This document shows, piece by piece, positions 42,745 through 52,497 of a DNA stretch of 64,000 bases; position 1 is the first letter of the stretch; each line of letters begins with the position of its first letter. Source of the DNA: an uncultured Muribaculaceae bacterium (GTDB lineage Bacteria; Bacteroidota; Bacteroidia; Bacteroidales; Muribaculaceae); assembly GCA_910578395.1 (NCBI GenBank), contig CAJTPZ010000006.1, forward strand, positions 1-64,000, written 5' to 3'. The position numbers and the translations under genes are program-made. Below the pieces are notes generated by a model. The model was not told the DNA's origin. It saw only the letters and a list, made by a program, of their open reading frames with translations, and made no database searches.

Positions 42745-44565
42745 ATGAAAAATTACAGGTGTCTGTTGGCAATTATTACCATCGGCATGTGGGTTCAAGC
42801 TATTGCGTTAGAACGTAAGGTAGAAAGTCGGTCGGTCGGAACTGTGACATTGAATTGCGACAGTCCGGGAGACTGGGTATTCGACATGTTGGTTGACAAT
42901 GATAATGATAAAGAGATTGTGACGATAAAAATGTCGTCGCCGTCACCACAGATACCGCCACGGTTCAGTGTGCTTATGTCGGTGCCCCAGATAGATATGA
43001 ATCATTTGTGGAATGGTCGTAATGCTGACCGATGCCAGTTGCGTCCTGACTGGAGTGCCAATTTCCGATCGCATCTGGCAGTTGATATGCCTGTATATAC
43101 ATTTCTGAATGACAATAATGAGAATCGTCTCACAGTTGTTAGCAGCGAGCCTTTGCGTGAGGTTTCGGCAACTATGGGCTTGCGTGAGGAAAATTGCATG
43201 ATTGTAGCTAACCTCAGTTATTTCAATACACCGGAGGCTCCGATTGAAAGATACGAGACAAAAATCATGCTTGACCGTCGGCCTGTATTCTGGAGTGATG
43301 CTGTGAGAGACGGAGTGGAGTGGATGGTTCGGGAAGCAGGAATAAAGTCGGTCGATCCGCCGGCAGAGGCATTTGAACCATTATATTCTTCGTGGTACCA
43401 GTTTCATCAGAATGTTTCTGACAAGGCAATTGAGGAAGAGTGCCGCAAAGCAGCGGACCTCGGCATGAAAACGATAATCGTCGATGATGGCTGGCAGACC
43501 GATGACAATAACCGCGGTTATGCATTTTGTGGCGACTGGCAGGTGAGTAAGAACCGATTTCCCGATTTTCCAGGGCATGTGAAGAAGGTGCAGGAGATGG
43601 GTCTTAAATATATGTTGTGGTATTCAGTGCCTTTTGTCGGTAAAAACAGTCGGAATTATGAGCGTTTCAAGGGAAAATATCTGTGGGAGGACTATGAGAA
43701 AGGAGGTCTTGACCCTCGTTTTCCGGAGGTGCGTGAATGGATTTGCCAGACTTATGAGGATGCGATGCGTAATTACGGACTTGATGGTTTCAAACTCGAT
43801 TTTATCGATAGCTTTACAACATCTGATGATCCTGCGAGGGCCGATAACTATGCAGGCCGTGACATAAAGACAGTGCCGGAGGCTGTGAATGTGCTCATGA
43901 AAGAGGTGTATGATAGACTCAGTGCTATAAAGCCGGATGTGCTTATTGAATTCCGCCAAAATTATGTCGGTCCGGCAATCCGCCAATATGGTAATATGCT
44001 CAGAGCCGGTGATTGTCCGGGCGACATGCAAGGTAACCGCCAGCGTATCGCCAATCTGCGTCTGACTTCTGGACAAACAGCCGTTCATTCCGATATGCTT
44101 GAATGGAATCCGTCTGACACACCTGAGAGTGCAGCCCGACATATTTTTTCGGCTATGTTTGGTGTCGTACAGTATTCGCTTATGCTCAATGAGTTGCCTG
44201 AAGATCATTTGCGTATGCTGCGTCATTGGATGGATTTTAATAACAGACATCGCGTAACGTTGCTCGAGGCGGATTTCCGTCCATATCATCCCGAAGGAGG
44301 CTATCCGATAATCGAGGCGTCGTCGGAAAAAGAGCGCATTATCGCAGTATATCAGAGCGGACATGTGGCAGAAGCCGGCAGAGCGAAAGTGCCGACATAT
44401 ATCATTAATGCAACCGGTGAAGGTTGGGTTTATGTAGATTTTTCCGAAGATCCAAAGGCAGTCGAGATTTTCAATGTGTTTGGTGAAAAGGTTTCCACAC
44501 AGAAGGCCGTAAAAGGGATCAAGCGTCTTGAAGTGCCTGCTTCGGGCTATGTGCTTATAAAATAG
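42745..44565 (+). CDS. exported GH36-like alpha-galactosidase
   Basis: The 606-residue protein has a signal peptide (cleavage near residue 20), an N-terminal beta-sandwich and a TIM barrel from about 205. It matches GH36: TIIVDDGWQTDDNN, the nucleophile Asp in DGFKLDFID (near 351), and the acid/base Asp in LRAGDCPGD (near 423). A C-terminal beta domain ends LEVPASGYVLIK. It should release alpha-linked galactose (or GalNAc) in the periplasm. It is first of three close genes, with TrmH 17 bp after it and GH20 beyond. Confidence 0.9.
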   Translation: MKNYRCLLAIITIGMWVQAIALERKVESRSVGTVTLNCDSPGDWVFDMLVDNDNDKEIVTIKMSSPSPQIPPRFSVLMSVPQIDMNHLWNGRNADRCQLRPDWSANFRSHLAVDMPVYTFLNDNNENRLTVVSSEPLREVSATMGLREENCMIVANLSYFNTPEAPIERYETKIMLDRRPVFWSDAVRDGVEWMVREAGIKSVDPPAEAFEPLYSSWYQFHQNVSDKAIEEECRKAADLGMKTIIVDDGWQTDDNNRGYAFCGDWQVSKNRFPDFPGHVKKVQEMGLKYMLWYSVPFVGKNSRNYERFKGKYLWEDYEKGGLDPRFPEVREWICQTYEDAMRNYGLDGFKLDFIDSFTTSDDPARADNYAGRDIKTVPEAVNVLMKEVYDRLSAIKPDVLIEFRQNYVGPAIRQYGNMLRAGDCPGDMQGNRQRIANLRLTSGQTAVHSDMLEWNPSDTPESAARHIFSAMFGVVQYSLMLNELPEDHLRMLRHWMDFNNRHRVTLLEADFRPYHPEGGYPIIEASSEKERIIAVYQSGHVAEAGRAKVPTYIINATGEGWVYVDFSEDPKAVEIFNVFGEKVSTQKAVKGIKRLEVPASGYVLIK

Positions 44566-44582
44566 TCAACGGTTTAGGAGTT

Positions 44583-45389
44583 GTGAATATAATAGAAGTA
44601 ACAGGGACAGAAGAGCAAATCGCTATATACACGCATCTGACAGAGGCTCAGTTACGTAACAGATTATCGCCAGCCGATGGTATATTCATAGCGGAGAGCC
44701 CCAAGGTGATAAATACAGCTTTGTCATCAGGAATGCAGCCGTTGTCTCTGTTGTGTGAGCGTCGGCATATCGTCGGTGATGCCAAGTGTATCATTGATCG
44801 GCTACCGGATGATTTTCCGGTGTATACGGCTGACAGAGAGGTGCTCGGCGGTCTTACCGGTTACACACTGACACGTGGTGTTCTTTGTGCTATGCGAAGA
44901 CCAGAGGAACGTCATGCTGCCGATGTTGTAGCCACTGCACGACGTGTGGCGGTTATAGACGGAGTGACTGACACTACAAATATCGGTGCTATATTCCGGT
45001 CTGCGGCTGCGCTTGGCATGGATTGCGTTCTGCTGACACGTACTTCTTGCGACCCGCTGAACCGACGGTCGGTGAGAGTGTCGATGGGATCGGTATTTCT
45101 TGTGCCATGGGCGTGGATTGATAGCGTAGACGATATTAAGGAATATGGTTTCAAGACTGTTGCAATGGCACTGAGAGATGATTCGGTGTGCATAGATGAT
45201 GTAAAACTTAAAAATGAGCCACGTCTGGCTATAGTGCTGGGTACAGAAGGTGACGGTCTGAGCAACGATGTGATTGCCGGAGCCGATTATGTGGTGAGAA
45301 TACCTATGGCTCACGGTGTGGATTCGCTAAATGTAGCAGCTGCTTCAGCAGTAGCATTCTGGGAACTTTCATATAAAAATATTGAATAG
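44583..45389 (+). CDS. TrmH/SpoU-family RNA 2'-O-methyltransferase
   Basis: The 268-residue protein starts at a GTG (44583) preceded by TTTAGGAG, an unusually good ribosome-binding site for this genome. It has an N-terminal substrate-binding domain and a SPOUT knot with DTTNIGAIFRSAAALG, LGTEGDGLSNDVI, and RIPMAHGVDSLNVAAASAVA, the three SpoU motifs. It methylates ribose 2'-OH in tRNA or rRNA; the site is not predictable. It is placed oddly between two glycosidases. Confidence 0.9.
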   Translation: MNIIEVTGTEEQIAIYTHLTEAQLRNRLSPADGIFIAESPKVINTALSSGMQPLSLLCERRHIVGDAKCIIDRLPDDFPVYTADREVLGGLTGYTLTRGVLCAMRRPEERHAADVVATARRVAVIDGVTDTTNIGAIFRSAAALGMDCVLLTRTSCDPLNRRSVRVSMGSVFLVPWAWIDSVDDIKEYGFKTVAMALRDDSVCIDDVKLKNEPRLAIVLGTEGDGLSNDVIAGADYVVRIPMAHGVDSLNVAAASAVAFWELSYKNIE

Positions 45390-45391
45390 AG

Positions 45392-47737
45392 ATGAATAAT
45401 TTTGTTTTGATGTGTGCGGGGGCAGCGTTCTGCGTCATTGCCGCTTGCAGCGGAGGGGCTACAAAACAGATGCCTTACAATGAGGGTATCAATATAATAC
45501 CGACTCCTGTGAGTCTGGAGCAGGCAGAAGGTAATTTCTCGCTAAGCAAGAATATGAAGATTGCAGCGTCGACGCCGGAAGCAAAAACTGTGGCAGAGTA
45601 TTTTGCCGGCCAGATGAATCTTGCAACCGGATATGATATAAAGGTCGGTGATGATGCGACTGGACGCGTGGAGCTTATAATCGACGAAGCACTTGGTGTG
45701 AATGACGAAGGGTATATGCTTGACGTGACTCCGCACAGTGTTGTGGTAAAGGCTAAGACAGCACAGGGACTGTTCTATGGCATGCAATCGTTCATGCAGT
45801 TGCTACCGGCCGAAATCCAGAGTCAGGTGGAGGTTGACGGTATCGCATGGACGGCACCGGCAGTGTCGATCAAGGATGAGCCGCGTTTTGAATATCGCGG
45901 AATAATGCTTGATCCTTGCCGTCATTTTATTCCGGTGGAAAATATCAAGAAACATCTTGATGTGCTCGCTTTGTTTAAAATCAACCGTATGCATTGGCAC
46001 CTGACCGACGATCAGGGCTGGCGTATAGAAATCAAGAAATATCCTAAACTTACAGAGGTTGGATCTAAGCGTATTGATGGCGAGGGAACCGAATATGGCG
46101 GATTTTATACACAGGAACAGATAAAGGATATTGTGAAATATGCGTCAGACCGTTTTATCACGATCATACCTGAAATAGAACTTCCCGGACATGAACTTGC
46201 CGCAATATCGGCTTATCCTGAATTGTCGTGTAAGGGAGAGCCGACCACACCGCGTATAATATGGGGTGTCGAGGATATTGTGCTTTGTGCCGGCAAGGAT
46301 GCGACATTCGAGTTTTTTCAGGACGTTCTGGATGAGGTCGCATCTCTTTTTCCTGGTGAATATATACACATAGGTGGTGACGAATGTCCTAAATCAAGTT
46401 GGAAAGAATGCCCGCTCTGTCAGAAGCGCATAAATGAAGAGGGGCTGAATTCTGATAGGAATCATTCGGCAGAAGAGAGATTGCAAAGCTATTTCATACA
46501 GTGTATTGAAAAATATCTGGCAGAAAAACATGACCGTAAGATCATCGGCTGGGATGAAATACTTGAAGGTGGACTTGCGCCTTCGGCAACCGTGATGTCG
46601 TGGCGTGGAGAGCAAGGCGGAATAGCAGCGGCCAGTCTGGGCCATGATGCGATAATGACTCCGAGCAGCGATGGTATGTACATAGATCAGTTTCAGGGTG
46701 ACCCGAAAATAGAGCCAGTAGCTATAGGCGGATATGATCCGTTGTCGCGGGTGTATGCCTATAATCCCGTTCCGGATACATTAGCAGCCACCGGTAAAGC
46801 AATGTTTATAAAGGGCGTTCAGACAAACTTGTGGTCGGAATACATGTATTGCCCTGACCTGGTGGAATATCGTGCATACCCTCGTGTGCTGGCACTTGCT
46901 GAAATAGGTTGGACATCGTTGTCGCGTAAGGACTACAAGGATTTTGAGCGTCGACTGAATAATGCGTTAGTGCGTCTCGACGAGCTTAATATCAATTACC
47001 ATATCCCTCTGCCAGAGCAACCTGGTGGGTCATGTAATTTTGTTGCCTTTACCGATAGTGTGTCTTTGGAATTCAAAACCACGCGCCCTGTCGAGATGGT
47101 TTATACAACTGACGGATCTGAGCCGACTCTCAAATCAGAGGTTTACACAAAACCGATTGTATTCACAGAATCGGGAGTGTTGAATATAAGATCGGTTTTG
47201 CCATCAGGAAAGATGAGCAAAACTCGTGAAATCGTTGTTGAAAAGCAGGCTTTCGCACCTTCAAAAGAAACTGTAGATGTAGCTCCCGGACTGGCTATGC
47301 AGGTTACTGACGGGATGTACCTTTCATCTAAGGAACTTGAAAGTGTGAAGGAATGGAAGACATCGGTTATCAAGGATCTGCGTGAGATAAGCAGTGTTGT
47401 GAAATCGAGTGAGTCGATGCGCGGAGTCAATCAATATGCTGCAATAGCAACCGGTTATGTGAATATACCTGAAGATGGAGTATATTATATTTCCTCGGAT
47501 AACGAGGAGGTGTGGATCGACGGCAAATTGCTGGTGGACAATGGCGGAGAGGTTAAACGTTTTTCTCGGCATGACAGTTCGGCTGCATTGTCGAAAGGAA
47601 TGCATGAAATCAAGGTAGTGTTTCTTGGCCACATTATCGGTGGCTGGCCTTCTAATTGGAACGACGGTAGTGTGAAGCTTCGCCAATCGGATTCTGATAA
47701 ATTTGTGAAGATTACCCCTGACATGCTGTTTCATTGA
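45392..47737 (+). CDS. GH20 beta-N-acetylhexosaminidase lipoprotein
   Basis: The 781-residue protein has lipobox VIAAC (near 19), a GH20b N-terminal domain and a catalytic TIM barrel with HWHLTDDQGWRIEIKK and the Asp-Glu pair in IHIGGDECPK (near 329-330). A chitobiase-C-like beta domain (about 545-620) precedes a C-terminal PA14-like domain (VYYISSDNEEVWIDGKLLV). It removes terminal GlcNAc/GalNAc from glycans at the cell surface or periplasm. It starts 2 bp after the TrmH gene. With the GH36 enzyme it may act on host mucin-type glycans (inference). Confidence 0.93.
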   Translation: MNNFVLMCAGAAFCVIAACSGGATKQMPYNEGINIIPTPVSLEQAEGNFSLSKNMKIAASTPEAKTVAEYFAGQMNLATGYDIKVGDDATGRVELIIDEALGVNDEGYMLDVTPHSVVVKAKTAQGLFYGMQSFMQLLPAEIQSQVEVDGIAWTAPAVSIKDEPRFEYRGIMLDPCRHFIPVENIKKHLDVLALFKINRMHWHLTDDQGWRIEIKKYPKLTEVGSKRIDGEGTEYGGFYTQEQIKDIVKYASDRFITIIPEIELPGHELAAISAYPELSCKGEPTTPRIIWGVEDIVLCAGKDATFEFFQDVLDEVASLFPGEYIHIGGDECPKSSWKECPLCQKRINEEGLNSDRNHSAEERLQSYFIQCIEKYLAEKHDRKIIGWDEILEGGLAPSATVMSWRGEQGGIAAASLGHDAIMTPSSDGMYIDQFQGDPKIEPVAIGGYDPLSRVYAYNPVPDTLAATGKAMFIKGVQTNLWSEYMYCPDLVEYRAYPRVLALAEIGWTSLSRKDYKDFERRLNNALVRLDELNINYHIPLPEQPGGSCNFVAFTDSVSLEFKTTRPVEMVYTTDGSEPTLKSEVYTKPIVFTESGVLNIRSVLPSGKMSKTREIVVEKQAFAPSKETVDVAPGLAMQVTDGMYLSSKELESVKEWKTSVIKDLREISSVVKSSESMRGVNQYAAIATGYVNIPEDGVYYISSDNEEVWIDGKLLVDNGGEVKRFSRHDSSAALSKGMHEIKVVFLGHIIGGWPSNWNDGSVKLRQSDSDKFVKITPDMLFH

Positions 47738-47743
47738 TTCAGG

Positions 47744-47800
47744 TGATATAATAAAATACAGGAAGACATGATTCATGTCTTCCTGTATTTTATTATATCA
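47744..47800. terminator. 57-nt palindromic terminator between GH20 and trxB
   Basis: Two 28-nt arms (47744-47771 and 47773-47800) are perfect reverse complements around a single T at 47772. The arms' AT-rich outer parts supply U tracts in both directions, and the CAGGAAGACATG core gives stability. It lies between convergent genes. Confidence 0.9.
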
Positions 47801-47815
47801 GTATTATGTTATGGA

Positions 47816-48757
47816 TCAGTTGTTTTCCAAGAGGAAACGTTCGGCATCGAGAGCAGCCCGGCATCCCATGCCTGCAGCGCTTACGGCCTGACGATATATC
47901 GGGTCTGCCACATCACCGGCAGCAAATACGCCAGGAATGTTGGTGGCAGTTGATTTTCCATGTGTGACAATGTAGCCGGTCTCATCCATGTCAATCTGGC
48001 CGGTGAAAATGTCGGTATTTGGCTTGTGGCCTATAGCGAGGAAAAAGCCGTCGATTGCAATATTTAAAATCTGCTCTTTGTCGGTTCCTTTGTTCTCAAT
48101 GATTTTTGCTCCCTCGACAAACTCTTCTCCGAAAAGACCAATGGTGTTACAGTTGAACATCACGGATATATTTTCTTTCTGTAAAACACGCTGTTGCATG
48201 ACTTTTGAAGCTCTCAGATAATCCTTGCGCACAACAAGATAAACTTTCTTTGCGAGTCCGCTAAGATATAGGGCTTCCTCACAAGCGGTGTCTCCGCCAC
48301 CTACAACCGCAACTGTGCGTCCGCGATAAAAGAAGCCGTCGCATGTAGCGCAAGCCGATACACCCAATCCGGCATATTTTTGCTCGTCGGGGAGTCCGAG
48401 ATATTTCGCCGAGGCACCGGTAGAAATTATCACAGTCTCGGCAGTAATTGTATTTCCGTCGTCGGTTGTCACTTTAAACGGACGTTGTGAGAAATTGGCT
48501 GCAGTGACTATGCCTGTCCGAATTTCGGTGCCGAAGCGGAGCGCCTGACGGCGTAGGTCTTCCATGAGTATAGGTCCTGTTATTCCGTCGGGATAACCGG
48601 GGAAATTCTCAACCTCAGTCGTGGTTGTCAGTTGTCCGCCAGGTTGCAGTCCTTCGATGAGTATTGGCGAGAGGTTGGCGCGTGACGCATATATCGCAGC
48701 TGTATAGCCTGCAGGTCCTGAACCAATGATGAGGCATTTTGTAGTAGTGTCTGCCAT
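47816..48757 (-). CDS. trxB: thioredoxin reductase
   Basis: The 313-residue flavoprotein has the FAD site IGSGPAGYTAAIYASRANL, the redox pair in CATCDGFF (near 136-139), the NADPH site GGGDTACEEALYLS, and GVFAAGDVAD near the C-terminus. It reduces thioredoxin with NADPH. It is the last gene of ftsK-lolA-like-trxB, 28 bp after the LolA-like gene. Confidence 0.97.
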   Translation of the reverse strand: MADTTTKCLIIGSGPAGYTAAIYASRANLSPILIEGLQPGGQLTTTTEVENFPGYPDGITGPILMEDLRRQALRFGTEIRTGIVTAANFSQRPFKVTTDDGNTITAETVIISTGASAKYLGLPDEQKYAGLGVSACATCDGFFYRGRTVAVVGGGDTACEEALYLSGLAKKVYLVVRKDYLRASKVMQQRVLQKENISVMFNCNTIGLFGEEFVEGAKIIENKGTDKEQILNIAIDGFFLAIGHKPNTDIFTGQIDMDETGYIVTHGKSTATNIPGVFAAGDVADPIYRQAVSAAGMGCRAALDAERFLLENN

Positions 48758-48785
48758 GATTTATTGTAAAGGGTATAATAATCGT

Positions 48786-49397
48786 TTATCTAAGATCAAT
48801 GATTTCAGCGTTGGGATGGTAAGCCGGTTTGTAGCGGAATTTATCTGGAGAAAGTTTTGTTCCGACTGATGTTTCAGTGAACCTGATGGTCATTATTGAG
48901 TTGTCGCGTGTCCTGACTGTGATTTCAGCAGGAAAGCTTGTTTTCGGTTCAATATAGACTGTGGCTTCTGTTATGTCGGTATTGTTGTCAATCGGGGTCA
49001 ACCGAAATATTTGCTTTCCTGTAGTGTCGGTGCCCGATGGCTTTATACGGTAGTGGTCGCTGACGTTTGAGATGATGGCAAGAGGATTTACTTCAAGTAT
49101 TTCCTGCCTGGTCGGTTCGGTCATTGAGACTTCTTCAGCCGCCGCATTGTAGGTCCATTGTGTTTTTCCGTCAAACCAGGTCTCATATTCGCCTCCATCG
49201 GTGATTATGACAAAACATTTTTCTGCTATGACAGCTTCTCCTGTGACTTTTCCATTATTATCAGTTACTTCAAAACCGGTACTTATCGAAGGCGCAGACA
49301 TGATTTTGGCTGCGGCATCGGAAAGTGAGTCCTTCTGAGCGGCTCCTGAAAAAGGAATAAGAGACAGAATCAGTGCGATAAAAGTTGTCGTTTTCAT
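48786..49397 (-). CDS. LolA-like outer-membrane lipoprotein carrier
   Basis: ATG 49397 gives 203 residues beginning with a signal peptide (MKTTTFIALILSLIPFSGA); the 15-codon extension upstream would hide it. The mature part has the LolA pattern (SISTGFEVTDNNGKVTGEAV, KTQWTYNAAAEEVSMTEP, FPAEITVR). LolA ferries lipoproteins across the periplasm. It follows ftsK by 34 bp, an order seen in several bacteria where lolA sits beside ftsK. Confidence 0.85.
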   Translation of the reverse strand: MKTTTFIALILSLIPFSGAAQKDSLSDAAAKIMSAPSISTGFEVTDNNGKVTGEAVIAEKCFVIITDGGEYETWFDGKTQWTYNAAAEEVSMTEPTRQEILEVNPLAIISNVSDHYRIKPSGTDTTGKQIFRLTPIDNNTDITEATVYIEPKTSFPAEITVRTRDNSIMTIRFTETSVGTKLSPDKFRYKPAYHPNAEIIDLR

Positions 49398-49431
49398 CCT
49401 ATAATCTAAACATGGATCGTGAGAGAATGGT

Positions 49432-52281
49432 TTATTGGCCACTTAGGATTTCTTCAAGGCGATAGGTGTCGACAAGAATGTCACGCATTTTACCACCTAC
49501 CGACGGACCAACGATACCGACAGCCTCAAGCTGATCCATAATTTTACCTGCGCGTGCAAAGCCGATGGAGTATCTTCGCTGTAAGCCGGAGGTTGAGGCT
49601 ACGCCTGATGAAACGATGTCACGTGCGATCTCATTAAACAGTGGATCACGCTCACCGGCACTCAGCCCACGTGCACCTCCTTGAGGTCCTGCAACTTCTG
49701 TCGGAGGAAGGAGGTAGGGATGAGGGTATCCGGTCTGATCGCCGATATATGATGAAACGGCTTTGATTTCAGGTGTATCGATAAAAGCACACTGTACGCG
49801 CTCAAGCTTGCTGTCATGTGATATGAGCATGTCGCCTTTGCCGATGAGTGAGGCGGCACCGTTGTTCTCAAGAATGATCTTGCTGTCTATGCGGCTTGAT
49901 ACCTGAAATGCCATTCGGGCCGGGAAGTTTGCCCGGATTACGCCAGTGATTATGTTGGCGCTCGGTCGTTGTGTGGCAATGATCATGTGTATGCCTACGG
50001 CACGTGCTTTCTGGGCTATGCGGGCAACCGGAGTCTCGGCTTCCTTTCCTACAGTCATGACGAGGTCGGCATATTCGTCGATGATGACAACGATGTAGGG
50101 AAGGTAACGGTGTCCTTTTTCGGGGTTAAGCTTACGCTCGGTGAAAAGTTTGTTGTAATGGGTGATCTGAACGACCTCGGCTTTCATGAGCAGGTCATAT
50201 CGGTTGTCCATCTCGACACAAAGCGACTTGAGCGTGTCGATGACTTTGCTCATATCGGTGACAATCGCATCTTCTTCGTCGGGAAGTTTGGCAAGATAGT
50301 GCTTCTCGAGTTTCCGGTAAGGATAGAACTCGACTCTCTTGGGGTCAATTAATACAAATTTGAGTTCTGCCGGATGCTTTTTGTAGATGAGTGAATTTAT
50401 GATTACGTTCATACCGACCGACTTACCTTTACCTGTGGCTCCGGCTACAAGTAGATGAGGCATTTTGGCAAGGTCGGCAATATAAACATCATTGCTGATG
50501 GTTGTTCCGATTGCGAGAGGCAGCTCGTAGTCGCATTCCTGATATTTTCGTGAACCGAGTATGGTGCGTATGGATACCGACTGAGGTTCGCTGTTTGGGA
50601 CCTCGATACCTATCGCACTTTTTCCGGGAATTGGAGCGATAATGCGTGTGCTTATGGCAGAAAGAGCCATTGCGATGTCTTCCTCAAGCCGCTTGATAGT
50701 GGCGATTCTCACACCTTCGACAGGAGTGATCTCGTACATTGTGACTGTTGGACCGACTGTAGCGTCGATGTGTGCCACACCGATATTGAGCTTGTCGAGC
50801 GCGTAGATAATCTGATTTTTTTTATCGGATATCTCTGTTATGTCGACGACATCGGTGCGTGTCGGACGATCTTCAAGGAGATCGAGTACGGGCATACGGA
50901 AATGCGATAACTCGGCGGTAGGATCATAGGTGCTGCCTATTCGTCCGTATTCGACTTGTTCGATTTCCTCTTGAGTGCTTACAGTGAATCCAGGTTCTTT
51001 GTGGTCTTCTTCCGGTTCGGTAGCTAAAATGGGCTCTGTTGCTGATTCTGTTTTATCAGCGACATTTTCTACTGGTTCTATCGGTTTTACATCGGGATTG
51101 GAATCCACATCGGAGCCACGTTCAGTTTCGGTAGAAATCGGTTTTGGGGTATTTACGGGAAGAACCGGATCGGCCTGAGGTTCCGGAGAGACTGTCAATG
51201 TCGCAGTTGGCTGCTGTATATCGGCGGGTATATCGTTGATGATTTTTTCAGAACCGGATATTGTAGTGTCTTCTGCCGATGTTTTTTCCGAAGATATATC
51301 CTTCTCTTCTGGCTGTTTTTCCTTCTTGACAGCGGCCGCCTGTTCGTCGGTAGAATCAAATGGATCGAAGTGAGCGGTTTCGGCGGTTGATTTATCTGTT
51401 TTTTTCTCTTCTTCACCCAGTTCGGAAGCCTTCATTGCTTCTTCGACTTTACGTCGTTCGGCCTCTCGTGCCTCTCGTGCTTCACGCATGTGTTCTTTTA
51501 TGGTTTCAACGCGTCGACGGTAGGCCTGATATATTTTCAGAATGTCGTAGAAATATATTGCTACAACAAAGCCGATAAGGAGTAGGGATGTGAAAGCGGC
51601 GCCAATCCAGCCGATACGCTCCATCAGCCATGTATTGACATATCGTCCATGAAAACCTCCGAGAGGAATTGTCATGTCAAGTCCATGTGTTACAAGGCCA
51701 ATCGATAGAGATAGTGTGACGGCAAAAAGCAGAGCCTTGAAGGTCATTGACCAAAACTGGCATTTGCGAAGCCCAAATAGCGAAATTCCGCACAAAACCA
51801 TCCATATAAGTATCGGGAATGCTCCGATGCCGAGTCCAAGTGTAATAAGATAATGTGATGAAACGGCACCTGCCGGTCCACCGATGTTGGTTATCTGGGA
51901 ATCGGGATCTGACACGATGTTCTCGACCGTGCTGCCTATGATTTCGCTTTGGTCCTCAGGTGCAGTGCTTAGGTATGATATTGCCGAAACTGTCAGGTAT
52001 GTTGCCGCCAGAATGAGCGCGATTCCGAGTGCTACGTGGAAACGTCGGTCACGCAGGAAGTCTATTATTCCTATAGAGGGTATTATAGGAGCCTTTGTAT
52101 GTTTTTTGCGCGGATCTTTCCGGTTGTTATTATCATTGCGCCTGAAATCACCACGGTCTTTAGGATCACGGCGGCTGTTTCCCGCATTATCGTTTCGTCT
52201 TGGCGAAGAGGAGAAAGGATTAGTCACTTCTGTATCGGGGGAAATGACTGTAGCATTATAATCGTCGTAGTCAGAATTCAT
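49432..52281 (-). CDS. ftsK: DNA translocase FtsK/SpoIIIE
   Basis: The start at 52281 (MNSDYDDYNATVISP) gives 949 residues; a 59-codon extension lies upstream of the predicted promoter and is rejected. There are four membrane helices (about 85-240), then a long Glu/Pro/Thr-rich linker (about 250-460). The FtsK alpha/beta motor has Walker A GATGKGKS (near 612) and Walker B VVIIDEYADL. A C-terminal gamma winged helix (RRYSIGFARAGKIMDQLEAV, near 890-945) reads orienting DNA motifs. It moves DNA during division and dimer resolution. Confidence 0.96.
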   Translation of the reverse strand: MNSDYDDYNATVISPDTEVTNPFSSSPRRNDNAGNSRRDPKDRGDFRRNDNNNRKDPRKKHTKAPIIPSIGIIDFLRDRRFHVALGIALILAATYLTVSAISYLSTAPEDQSEIIGSTVENIVSDPDSQITNIGGPAGAVSSHYLITLGLGIGAFPILIWMVLCGISLFGLRKCQFWSMTFKALLFAVTLSLSIGLVTHGLDMTIPLGGFHGRYVNTWLMERIGWIGAAFTSLLLIGFVVAIYFYDILKIYQAYRRRVETIKEHMREAREAREAERRKVEEAMKASELGEEEKKTDKSTAETAHFDPFDSTDEQAAAVKKEKQPEEKDISSEKTSAEDTTISGSEKIINDIPADIQQPTATLTVSPEPQADPVLPVNTPKPISTETERGSDVDSNPDVKPIEPVENVADKTESATEPILATEPEEDHKEPGFTVSTQEEIEQVEYGRIGSTYDPTAELSHFRMPVLDLLEDRPTRTDVVDITEISDKKNQIIYALDKLNIGVAHIDATVGPTVTMYEITPVEGVRIATIKRLEEDIAMALSAISTRIIAPIPGKSAIGIEVPNSEPQSVSIRTILGSRKYQECDYELPLAIGTTISNDVYIADLAKMPHLLVAGATGKGKSVGMNVIINSLIYKKHPAELKFVLIDPKRVEFYPYRKLEKHYLAKLPDEEDAIVTDMSKVIDTLKSLCVEMDNRYDLLMKAEVVQITHYNKLFTERKLNPEKGHRYLPYIVVIIDEYADLVMTVGKEAETPVARIAQKARAVGIHMIIATQRPSANIITGVIRANFPARMAFQVSSRIDSKIILENNGAASLIGKGDMLISHDSKLERVQCAFIDTPEIKAVSSYIGDQTGYPHPYLLPPTEVAGPQGGARGLSAGERDPLFNEIARDIVSSGVASTSGLQRRYSIGFARAGKIMDQLEAVGIVGPSVGGKMRDILVDTYRLEEILSGQ

Positions 52282-52350
52282 TTCAAGAGGAAAGATATAG
52301 GTGTGATTTGGAGAGATACAACAGAGTCTGGTATTTGACTGTACAATGTG

Positions 52351-52358
52351 CAAAGGTA
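52351..52358 (-). promoter_or_regulatory. -7 element of ftsK operon
   Basis: On the minus strand, TACCTTTG matches TAnnTTTG 70 bp before ATG 52281. The -33 part (TCTTTC near 52380) is weak. Its position supports the downstream ftsK start. Confidence 0.55.
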
Positions 52359-52399
52359 ATTTAAAAGTGGGGATGAAAGAAGAAATATTTATCATGAAT

Positions 52400-52430
52400 T
52401 TTGTTATGTAGTCTGACGTTTTTATATTTG
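52400..52430 (+). promoter_or_regulatory. promoter of the phosphoglucomutase gene
   Basis: TTTG (52400-52403), a 19-bp spacer and TATATTTG (52423-52430) give a full match 68 bp before the ATG. Confidence 0.82.
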
Positions 52431-52497
52431 TGGTGAAGGTGATAAATTCGGACACCATGAAAACAGAAAAAAATAATTAACCACGGTTTATATAGAT

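Noticed and set aside
49398..49442. 15-codon N-terminal extension of the LolA-like protein
   Set aside because: The inner Met at 49397 starts a proper signal peptide; the extension would bury it and overlap ftsK.
52282..52458. 59-codon N-terminal extension of FtsK
   Set aside because: It lies partly upstream of the -7 element at 52351-52358 and is not FtsK-like.
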